DNA of 8,475 nt from Oscillospiraceae bacterium. Lineage in GTDB: Bacteria > Bacillota > Clostridia > Oscillospirales > UBA644. The DNA lies in contig SVMP01000093.1 of assembly GCA_015067385.1 (NCBI GenBank), positions 1 through 8,475 of the forward strand, read 5' to 3'. A program made the translations under genes and the position numbers. The notes under the pieces are model-generated. The model ran no database searches. It was not told the DNA's origin and worked only from the letters and a program-made list of their open reading frames with translations. This document shows, piece after piece, positions 1-5,640 of the stretch. Every line of letters begins with the position of its first letter. Position 1 is the first letter of the stretch.

Positions 1-345
1 AAGTTCCTTCTTGAACGCTTCTTCGGTTCGGGCGGTATGCCGTCAAGCCACAGTTCGCTTGTTACAGCGCTTTTAACAATGGTTTTTATAACAAGAGGTT
101 TTGCTTCTGCTGAGTTTGCCATTGCAGCTGTTTTCTGGTTTATAACAACTTACGACGCCGGAGGCGTACGTTATGCTGTCGGTGAACAGGCTAAAATTAT
201 AAATCAGATCATCATAAATGACGAAAAAATAGACAGAGAAAAGTTATTTAAGGAATTGATGGGGCATACAAAGCCCGAAATATTCGGCGGATGCTTGCTC
301 GGAGCTGCCATTGCAGTTGTTTATTGGCTCGTATTTCTTAAATAA
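1..345 (+). CDS. DUF212 / divergent PAP2 family membrane protein (YuiD-like), 5'-truncated
   Basis: The reading frame is open from base 1, so the true start lies upstream; 114 C-terminal residues are visible. The first residues lead into GGMPSSHS (about residues 11-18 of the fragment), which resembles the PSxxH phosphatase motif of PAP2 enzymes and is the hallmark of DUF212. A second family motif, DAGGVRYAVGEQA, follows mid-protein, then LMGHTKPEIFGG and a C-terminal hydrophobic helix (GCLLGAAIAVVYWLVFL). Two hydrophobic segments are visible (about 24-50 and 95-113), so it is an integral membrane protein. Family members are annotated as divergent PAP2 or acid phosphatase/haloperoxidase-related proteins, but no substrate is firmly established. 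In many Clostridia this gene lies near ispA/dxs, next to the tlyA-argR-recN cluster, which fits here. It ends 34 bp before the -35 box of the next promoter. I see no clear terminator after it, only a weak AT-rich hairpin at 363-376. Confidence 0.9.
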   Translation, partial: KFLLERFFGSGGMPSSHSSLVTALLTMVFITRGFASAEFAIAAVFWFITTYDAGGVRYAVGEQAKIINQIIINDEKIDREKLFKELMGHTKPEIFGGCLLGAAIAVVYWLVFLK

Positions 346-379
346 AAATGAACTCTCGGCCTGTTTTATGCAAAACTAC

Positions 380-408
380 TTGAAAAAAATGAATAAGTAT
401 GATATAAT
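380..408 (+). promoter_or_regulatory. Extended -10 sigma-A promoter for the OLE RNA
   Basis: TTGAAA at 380-385 is followed by a 17-bp spacer and a perfect TATAAT at 403-408. TG at 400-401 sits one base before the -10, giving the extended TGnTATAAT form. Expected transcription start is about 414-417. This is the best promoter I can see in the window, and it would drive the OLE RNA and, by read-through, oapA and the genes after it. Confidence 0.85.
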
Positions 409-429
409 ATACTGTAGATGATACAGTAT
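409..429. repeat. Perfect 8-bp inverted repeat across the predicted OLE transcription start
   Basis: ATACTGTA (409-416) and TACAGTAT (422-429) are exact reverse complements separated by GATGA. The palindrome directly abuts the -10 box and spans the expected start, which is where a DNA-binding repressor would block initiation. A transcript starting at 414-417 lacks most of the left arm, so the repeat is more likely to act in DNA than as an RNA hairpin. It resembles the E. coli LexA form CTGT-N8-ACAG but has a 7-base gap, and Firmicute LexA uses GAAC/GTTC-type sites. The binding factor is unknown and chance is possible in this AT-rich stretch. Confidence 0.5.
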
Positions 430-1025
430 CCTAGTCCGAACATGCGACTACCAGGGTGGGCCTAAAAATCCACCGAAGGGCATATCTGTGAAACTTCTTG
501 TGCTTGCTTCTTACGCCCAGTCTGGGGTGAGTGCTGGAAGGAAGGTCTTGCGTCCTCAAACGCCTGACCTTGGGACAGCCGGGCGCCCGCAATGGCATGC
601 GTCAGTGATCCCGTCGTCCTTGGAGACCTGTTTACGTGGCTTCAATTTAAGAAAGCTACGGTTCAGGATTAAACCTGCAAGGCGGTTCGTTTCCTGTTAT
701 ATCCTTGAGAAACGGGCTGTATGCAGTTGTAGCCTGTCTTGAGTGGAGTCGGCGGATATCGGCCGGACGTTAGACCATGGCCGTGGTTTACCGTCTTTTG
801 CGTTATGAAACCGATGCTGCAAAAGAGACTAAGAGTCGTTTTGTTCAGGTTAAGGAAAACTTCTAGGCTGAGAAATTTTTCTGCATTCAAGGGATTGCAG
901 TACGTGCTAAGTGGCAATCAAGTCAAACATGCGGTAACGCTGTTTCTTGGGCTTTAATGGGAAACCTCCTTCACGGCGACGGAAGGAAGTCCTCGGGGAA
1001 ACCTACTTGACCTAAGACGTAAGAT
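415..1025 (+). ncRNA. ole: OLE RNA (ornate, large, extremophilic RNA)
   Basis: This is a roughly 610-nt stretch with higher GC than its flanks, no credible reading frame, a strong promoter just upstream, and an OapA-type gene just downstream beside tlyA, nadK, argR and recN. That length and context match OLE RNAs of Firmicutes. Visible helices include 455-459 with 470-474; 542-547 with 566-571, enclosing 550-553 with 560-563; 664-667 with 674-677; 766-769/771-777 with 784-790/792-795, a long stem with one mismatch; 881-885 with 896-900; and 968-972 with 982-986, closing the purine-rich 3' domain (CACGGCGACGG). A 7-bp long-range pair joins TCTTACG (509-515) to CGTAAGA (1018-1024), tying the 5' domain to the 3' end and setting the 3' boundary near 1025. 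In studied species OLE RNA binds OapA at the membrane, plus OapB and OapC (a kink-turn binder), and supports stress tolerance. Both ends are estimates: the 5' end from the promoter, the 3' end from the last helix. Transcription may continue into oapA. Confidence 0.87.
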
Positions 1026-1202
1026 TTACTTTGAATGTTATCATCACATCTTGTTAATTACATCTGCCGTGAACAGCGTTATTCGATGTTTGCGACAGAT
1101 TAAATTATATTTTAAAGAATTAATGAAAGTAAACGGGGATTTTCCCCCTAAACTCCACAAAGAAAGGAAGCTTTCGTTTTCGGAAGCAATGGTGTTGTAA
1201 AA
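1026..1202 (+). promoter_or_regulatory. Structured leader between OLE RNA and oapA
   Basis: This AT-rich linker holds three hairpins. The largest (1062-1100) pairs ATCTG with CAGAT, then CGTGAACA with TGTTTGCG, then CG with CG around a TTATT loop: 15 pairs with two mismatched positions (1067/1095 and 1076/1086). It is followed by TTAAATTATATTTTAAAG, not a clean run of T, so it is a poor terminator; it could protect the OLE 3' end or mark a processing site. A short GGGGA/TCCCC hairpin lies at 1135-1147, and a third is annotated separately at 1170-1187. I found no good -10/-35 pair here, so oapA probably depends on read-through from the OLE promoter. Confidence 0.5.
1170..1200 (+). promoter_or_regulatory. 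Hairpin and three-codon mini-ORF in front of oapA
   Basis: GCTTTCG (1170-1176) and CGGAAGC (1181-1187) form a 7-bp stem with one G-T wobble and a TTTT loop. An AAGGAAG ribosome-binding-like sequence (1164-1170) abuts the stem, and a second GGAAG (1182-1186) is buried in its 3' arm. Directly after it, ATG GTG TTG TAA (1189-1200) encodes Met-Val-Leu and stops 2 bases before the oapA ATG. The only unpaired ribosome-binding element at useful distance from ATG 1203 is a weak GGTG (1191-1194). The arrangement suggests low or coupled translation of oapA; this is inference. Confidence 0.4.
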
Positions 1203-1880
1203 ATGGATTCAGGCGATAAGCCTCGACCTAATCAGAGGTTTGAAACGGGAAATACGGATACGATTCCCCAGAAAGAGATATTGAATGATAAAAATGATGT
1301 AAAACAGGAAAAAGCAAAACTGAAAAAGAAAAAAGTCATCGACTGGGGCTGGAGCTTTAAGATCCTTTTGCTGACATTCAGCATCTCCTTTGCAATGTCT
1401 TATCTTTCAAAAAGCGTGCTTTCGGATGTTAATCTTTTGATAGCTTTGATAGTTTTGTTTCTGTTTATATTTATCGGCGTTATCTTTGACCTTATCGGTA
1501 CGGCTATAATGTCGGTAGAATCGAAATCATTCAATTCAATGGCAGCAAAAAAAGTTGTAGGTGCAAAGGCTGCTCTTTCGCTGATATCGAAAGCATCTTC
1601 TGTTTCAAATTTTTGTAATGACGTTATTGGCGATATTTGCGGTGTTATAAGCGGTACGATGTGTGCCGTTGTTGCTGTTGAAATCTCAAATGCTCTTAAC
1701 TGGAATGAGTTTTTCATCACTCTTGTTATAACAGCTCTTACCGCATCATTAACAGTAGGTTCAAAAGCTATCGGCAAAAATCTTGCCATTGCGTTCAGCG
1801 ATAAAATTATTTATGCCGTTGCGCGCGTTCTATGTATATTTGTCCCCGAACGTGTCTTCGACAACAAAAAGAAGAAGTAA
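1203..1880 (+). CDS. oapA: OapA, OLE RNA-associated membrane protein
   Basis: The product has 225 residues. In the family, OapA binds OLE RNA and anchors it to the cytoplasmic membrane, probably as a dimer; the complex has been linked to alcohol, cold and magnesium stress. The sequence shows a hydrophilic, charged N-tail (1-47) ending in KAKLKKKK, four likely membrane helices (about 52-68, 77-95, 141-160, 169-185), and the conserved core FDLIGTA (95-101), SMAAKKVVGAKAA (112-124) and SNFCNDVIGDICGVISG (135-151). The core carries a DxxxD pair, D140 and D144, which I recall as functionally important in OapA. The C-terminus is again basic (KKKK). ATG 1203 is the only ATG/GTG start before an in-frame stop at 1149. 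The ribosome site is weak (GGTG, 1191-1194). The gene follows the OLE RNA and its TAA overlaps the tlyA ATG by one base. The N-tail looks about 35 residues longer than I recall for Bacillus OapA, so an internal start is an alternative. Confidence 0.88.
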   Translation: MDSGDKPRPNQRFETGNTDTIPQKEILNDKNDVKQEKAKLKKKKVIDWGWSFKILLLTFSISFAMSYLSKSVLSDVNLLIALIVLFLFIFIGVIFDLIGTAIMSVESKSFNSMAAKKVVGAKAALSLISKASSVSNFCNDVIGDICGVISGTMCAVVAVEISNALNWNEFFITLVITALTASLTVGSKAIGKNLAIAFSDKIIYAVARVLCIFVPERVFDNKKKK

Positions 1881-2605
1881 TGCGTCTCGATATTTATGTT
1901 TTTAACAATTTTGCATTGAAAAGCCGTGAATACGCACGTTCACTTATAAAAAACGGTGATGTCACGGTCAACGGTGTGCCTGTTACAAAAGCAGGTTATG
2001 AGATAAACGGCGGCGAAAATGTCGTTATTAACGATTCCCTTCGTTATGTCGGGCGCGGCGGGCTTAAGCTCGAACGCGCCCTTGATGTTTTTAAAATATC
2101 CGTTTCCGATAAAACAGCACTTGATATCGGTGCTTCTACCGGTGGTTTTACTGACTGTTTGCTCCAAAACGGAGCCGAAAAGGTTTTTGCTGTGGACGTC
2201 GGTCACGGTCAACTTGCCGAAAAACTTCGTAATGACCCTCGTGTTATCAATCTTGAGGGCGTTCATATCAATGTTCTTTCAGAGGAAACGGTCGGTAAAG
2301 TCGGCATTATCACCTGCGATGTTTCGTTTATTTCGCTCAAACTCGTGCTTCCGTCTATGAGAAAATTTGCAGACGAAAATACGGATATCGTTTGCCTTTT
2401 CAAACCTCAGTTCGAATACGGTAAAAAAGTTAAGAACGGCGTTATAAAAGACTCCACAATTCATGAAGAACTTATTTCCGATTTTTCTGATTTTGCCGAA
2501 AAAGAAGGTTTTGATATTGTTTCAAGGGATGTTTCTCCTATTCTCGGGGGCGACGGAAACAAGGAGTTTCTTTTCCATATTAAATTAAAAAATATTCAGT
2601 TATAA
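1880..2605 (+). CDS. tlyA: TlyA family rRNA (cytidine-2'-O)-methyltransferase
   Basis: This 241-residue protein is an S-adenosylmethionine-dependent enzyme that 2'-O-methylates cytidine in rRNA during ribosome assembly; older annotations call it hemolysin A. An S4 RNA-binding domain occupies about residues 1-60 (RLDIYVFNN, SREYARSLIKNGDVTVNG), then YVGRGGLKL (56-64). The FtsJ-like methyltransferase domain has the SAM loop LDIGASTGGFTDCLL (81-95), VDVGHGQL (105-112), CDVSFISL (146-153), LFKPQFE (173-179) and GDGNKEFL (224-231). The K-D-K-E catalytic set is readable as K63, D147, K175 and E229. I chose ATG 1880 because the S4 domain begins there and it overlaps the oapA stop as TAATG, typical of translational coupling; a start at 1832 would add 16 non-homologous residues inside oapA. 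The short N-terminus suggests the type that modifies only 23S rRNA (C1920 region) rather than both subunits; this is inference from length. Family consensus at G58 is usually Ser. Confidence 0.93.
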   Translation: MRLDIYVFNNFALKSREYARSLIKNGDVTVNGVPVTKAGYEINGGENVVINDSLRYVGRGGLKLERALDVFKISVSDKTALDIGASTGGFTDCLLQNGAEKVFAVDVGHGQLAEKLRNDPRVINLEGVHINVLSEETVGKVGIITCDVSFISLKLVLPSMRKFADENTDIVCLFKPQFEYGKKVKNGVIKDSTIHEELISDFSDFAEKEGFDIVSRDVSPILGGDGNKEFLFHIKLKNIQL

Positions 2606-2612
2606 TAAAAAT

Positions 2613-2628
2613 AGGGGGTGTGCCGATG
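2613..2628 (+). promoter_or_regulatory. Ribosome binding site that fixes the nadK start
   Basis: AGGGGG (2613-2618) lies 7 bases before ATG 2626 but only 1 base before the in-frame GTG 2620, so initiation at the ATG is favoured. Confidence 0.8.
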
Positions 2629-3435
2629 AAATTTGCGGTCGTTACAAATAAGTCCCGTGACTGCGACCTTTCCGTAACGGAAAAAATAATTCACTGTCTT
2701 TCGGAATACGGTGCGGAATGCGCGATATGTTCTACTGCAGATGCTCTTAATAAAGTCAGTACAGACTGCAATGCGATAATTACTGTCGGCGGCGACGGAA
2801 CCATCCTCGGCATTTCTCGGGTTGCAGCACAAAGCGGATGTCCGGTAGTCGGTGTAAATAAGGGAAATCTCGGATATCTTGCAGAACTTGAACCTGACGG
2901 GATAAGCGAACTTAAGCGTCTTGTTTCGGGTGATTATTATATAGAAAACAGAATGATGCTCCGCTCGACCGTATCTCTTTCCGATGGGGAAAAGGAGTTT
3001 TATGCGCTTAACGATGTTGTTGTGACCCACGATGCCGTTCTTCGAATCACGGATTTCGATCTTTCGTGTGACGGTTATCCCGTTGCTCATTACCGAGCTG
3101 ACGGTCTTATTTTTTCAACGCCTACGGGGTCCACGGCATATTCTCTTTCCGCAGGAGGCCCGATAGTTGACCCTGCTCACAGAGCAATGATATTGACACC
3201 GATCTGTGCTCATACGTTAAACTCAAGACCTATTCTTTTCCGTGACGATGCCGTTCTTTCGGTACACTGTTCATCGAGAGATGAGGGGCTTGTCCGTCTT
3301 TATGCAGATGGGGGAGAGGGCTATTGCTTGCCGAATGCTTCAACAGTAAGGATCATGCGTTCTCCGTTTCCGTTAAAGCTAATCAGATTCAGCACCAATT
3401 CATTCTACAATATACTGTCAAAAAAAATACATTAA
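2626..3435 (+). CDS. nadK: NAD kinase
   Basis: This 269-residue cytoplasmic enzyme phosphorylates NAD to NADP using ATP or polyphosphate, supplying NADP(H) for biosynthesis and redox defence. The family GGDGT motif is at 55-59 with catalytic D57. It is followed by GVNKGNLGYLAE (76-87, usually G-F-L-T/A-E), the N-D pair N129/D130 in LNDVVV, and RADGLIFSTPTGSTAYS (157-173), which forms the NAD-binding site, then SAGGPIVDP and LTPICAHTLNSRP. Length is typical for Gram-positive NadK. The gap to tlyA is 20 bp, and the stop lies 12 bp before argR, with the argR ribosome site overlapping the stop codon. The tlyA-nadK-argR-recN order is common in Firmicutes and indicates an ordinary operon position. 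Confidence 0.95.
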   Translation: MKFAVVTNKSRDCDLSVTEKIIHCLSEYGAECAICSTADALNKVSTDCNAIITVGGDGTILGISRVAAQSGCPVVGVNKGNLGYLAELEPDGISELKRLVSGDYYIENRMMLRSTVSLSDGEKEFYALNDVVVTHDAVLRITDFDLSCDGYPVAHYRADGLIFSTPTGSTAYSLSAGGPIVDPAHRAMILTPICAHTLNSRPILFRDDAVLSVHCSSRDEGLVRLYADGGEGYCLPNASTVRIMRSPFPLKLIRFSTNSFYNILSKKIH

Positions 3436-3447
3436 GGGAAGAAAATA

Positions 3448-3915
3448 ATGAAACAGAAAAACAGAAGACATTCCAAAATAATAGATATCGTACGTGCTGA
3501 ACAGATAGAAACGCAGGACGAGCTTACAGCAAGATTAAATGAAGAGGGTTTCAATGCCACTCAGGCAACGATCTCAAGAGACATTAAGGAGCTTCAGCTT
3601 GTAAAAACTCTTACAAGCGAAAATAGATACAGATATTCTCTTCCTTCAGGCTCAAATTCGTCCCAGCCTCTTCTTCCCGCAAAGTTTTTGGGAATAATGA
3701 GAGAGGGTATTATTTCTGTCGAACAAGCGCAAAACCTTGTTATAGTAAAATGTTATTCAGGTATGGCTCAAGGCGTATGTGCGGCGATAGACTCGCTTGA
3801 ACGTGACGATGTTGTCGGCTCTATTGCAGGCGATGATACGATTTTCCTTGCGGCTCGTGATAATACGTTTGCAAAAAAAATCATTGATAATATAAAAGAT
3901 ACTGTTAATATGTAG
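3448..3915 (+). CDS. argR: Arginine repressor ArgR/AhrC
   Basis: This 155-residue protein is a transcription factor that, as an arginine-bound hexamer, represses arginine biosynthesis and activates catabolism by binding ARG boxes. The N-terminal winged helix (about 1-70) shows RHSKIIDIV, then ETQDELTARLNEEGF, with the recognition helix ATQATISRDIKEL (37-49) matching the family. The C-terminal oligomerisation and arginine-binding domain (about 78-152) contains GMAQGVCAAIDSL (105-117) and IAGDDT (126-131), whose aspartates contact arginine. Start ATG 3448 has AAGGGAAG (3434-3441) 6 bases upstream. The gene sits in the conserved slot between nadK and recN rather than with arginine biosynthesis genes. 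I see no convincing ARG box in the window, so autoregulation is not supported here. Confidence 0.95.
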   Translation: MKQKNRRHSKIIDIVRAEQIETQDELTARLNEEGFNATQATISRDIKELQLVKTLTSENRYRYSLPSGSNSSQPLLPAKFLGIMREGIISVEQAQNLVIVKCYSGMAQGVCAAIDSLERDDVVGSIAGDDTIFLAARDNTFAKKIIDNIKDTVNM

Positions 3916-3951
3916 TTTATACAGTAGTTTTCTTACAAGAGGTAACAAAAA

Positions 3952-5607
3952 ATGCTTTCCTCGCTTCATATTGAAAATATAGCGGTAATTGAGTCTGCCG
4001 ATATTTCGTTTCCGTCGGGCTTGTCTGTCCTGACAGGTGAAACAGGTGCCGGCAAAAGTATGATAATCGATTCCATTAATATGATCCTCGGCGGAAGAAC
4101 AAACAGAGAAGTCATTCGAACCGGATGTAAAAAAGCTTATGTTTCAGCTTCTTTTGATAGCTTACATCCGACTGTTGTTTCTCTTGCGGATGAATTCGGC
4201 ATTGATGTCAGCGACGGAGAACTTATTATTTCCAGAGAAGTAACAGCCGACGGCAGAAGCTCCGCACGTGCAAACGGAAGACAGATAACTGCGGCTATGC
4301 TCCGTGAACTCGGCAAAAATCTTATCAACATTCACGGTCAACACGATAATGCCGCGCTTTCCGACCCATCTACTCATCTTTCGTTTCTTGATTCATTTGC
4401 CGGAAACATAAAAGAAAAAGAAGACTATTCCGAAAAGTATGCCCGTGTAAAAAATATAAAAAAGCAGATCGATTCTCTTTCGTTTGACGAACGTGAGAAA
4501 GCTATGCGTACCGATATCCTGAGATATCAGGTAAATGAGCTTGAAGCTGCTCAGCTTACAGTCGGTGAGGACGAGATACTCGAAAAGAAACGTCTTTCTC
4601 TCGCAAACAGAGAAAAGGTCATCAAAGGCATTTTTGCCGCCAGAGAAGCTCTTTGCGGAAGCGAACAGGGAGCTTGCGATCTTGCGGCTGCGGCTCAGAA
4701 CGAACTGGCTTATATTTCCCGTTTTGACGAAGATATTGCAAAGCTTTCGGAGCGAATGAATGATATTTATGCAGAGCTTGACGATATTGCCGATGAAATA
4801 TCACGTTTTGCCGATAATATAGATGACGATGAGACTGAACTTGAAAATATCGAAAATCGTCTTGATCTCATAAAAAATTTTCGTAAGAAATACGGTAATA
4901 CTGTTGAGGAAATGCTTGAATTTCTCGATAAAGCAAGAGAAGAGCTTGAAAATATCGAGTTTTCCGATGAGAAGATAAAAAAACTTCAAAAAGAACTTGT
5001 TTCAGCTCAGTCCGAGCTTGATAATTCGGCTAAACGTCTTACCGAAAACCGTGAAAAAGCTGCCGAAGCTCTTGAACGTGCGGTTACGGGTGAACTTGTG
5101 TTTTTAGACATGCCGAAAGTCAGATTTACAGTCCGTATAATACAAAAACAGCAGGAAAAAGACGGTGCTGACAATGTTGAATTTCTTATTTCAACAAACA
5201 TCGGCGAAGAACTTCGTCCCCTCGCAAAAATAGCGTCGGGCGGTGAGTTGTCGAGAATAATGCTTGCCATAAAAAATATTCTGTCCAAGGACGGTGCCGG
5301 AACGCTTGTCTTTGATGAGGTCGATACCGGTGTCAGCGGCAGGGCGGCTCATAAGATAGCTGTTAAATTAAAACAGATGTCGGCATCAAGTCAGGTAATA
5401 GTCGTCACACACCTTGCTCAGATAGCGGCAGAAGGACATAATCACTTCATTATAAAAAAAGAAAGCCGTGACGATCGTACCTATACAAGCGTCTCTCTTC
5501 TTTCGGGGGAAGACAGAATAAACGAGCTTGCCCGAATTATGGGCGGAGACAATATTACTCCCGCACTTCTTGAAACTGCGCGGGAAATGGTTAAACAATC
5601 AGTTTGA
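3952..5607 (+). CDS. recN: DNA repair ATPase RecN
   Basis: At 551 residues this is a full-length SMC-like protein, recruited early to DNA double-strand breaks to promote end tethering and recombination. The N-terminal ATPase half opens with LSSLHIENIAVIE and Walker A GETGAGKS (29-36), then SRASANGR-like SSARANGRQ and the family motif INIHGQHDN. Two antiparallel coiled-coil arms run about 150-370, rich in Glu, Lys and Leu. The C-terminal half carries the ABC signature ASGGELSRIMLA (428-439), Walker B LVFDEVD (452-458, E456 catalytic) and the H-loop VTHLAQIA (485-492). ATG 3952 is preceded by AAGAGGT (3937-3943) at 8 bases. The 36-bp gap to argR contains a loose TACTGT/ACAGTA repeat (3900-3926). 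No LexA-type GAAC/GTTC box is visible upstream, so SOS control from a promoter directly in front of the gene is not evident. Confidence 0.96.
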   Translation: MLSSLHIENIAVIESADISFPSGLSVLTGETGAGKSMIIDSINMILGGRTNREVIRTGCKKAYVSASFDSLHPTVVSLADEFGIDVSDGELIISREVTADGRSSARANGRQITAAMLRELGKNLINIHGQHDNAALSDPSTHLSFLDSFAGNIKEKEDYSEKYARVKNIKKQIDSLSFDEREKAMRTDILRYQVNELEAAQLTVGEDEILEKKRLSLANREKVIKGIFAAREALCGSEQGACDLAAAAQNELAYISRFDEDIAKLSERMNDIYAELDDIADEISRFADNIDDDETELENIENRLDLIKNFRKKYGNTVEEMLEFLDKAREELENIEFSDEKIKKLQKELVSAQSELDNSAKRLTENREKAAEALERAVTGELVFLDMPKVRFTVRIIQKQQEKDGADNVEFLISTNIGEELRPLAKIASGGELSRIMLAIKNILSKDGAGTLVFDEVDTGVSGRAAHKIAVKLKQMSASSQVIVVTHLAQIAAEGHNHFIIKKESRDDRTYTSVSLLSGEDRINELARIMGGDNITPALLETAREMVKQSV

Positions 5608-5640
5608 AATTTAATTTGAATATATTAAGGAGAGATCACA

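Noticed and set aside
381..402. ARG-box-like ATGAATAA near the OLE promoter
   Set aside because: Only one half-site is recognisable and the second is degenerate, so ArgR control of the promoter is not supported.
409..429. LexA (SOS) box
   Set aside because: The CTGT-to-ACAG gap is 7 rather than 8, and Firmicute LexA recognises GAAC/GTTC-type sites.
488..957. Open frames of 84, 72 and 82 codons at 488-742 (+), 739-957 (+) and 669-917 (-)
   Set aside because: They lie inside the structured RNA, lack ribosome binding sites, have unbiased composition and no recognisable motifs.
415..1025. tmRNA, RNase P RNA, 6S RNA or a group II intron as the identity of the large RNA
   Set aside because: No tag-peptide frame or tRNA-like ends, no RNase P core motifs that I can see, far too long for 6S RNA, and no GTGYG start or intron-type domain V; the OapA neighbour points to OLE.
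1031..1060. Internal promoter TTGAAT with TTAATT for oapA
   Set aside because: The -10 match is poor (3 of 6) and there is no extended -10; read-through from the OLE promoter explains expression better.
1832..1879. Upstream ATG giving a 257-residue TlyA
   Set aside because: The extra 16 residues are encoded within oapA and do not look like an S4 domain; ATG 1880 with the TAATG overlap is better.
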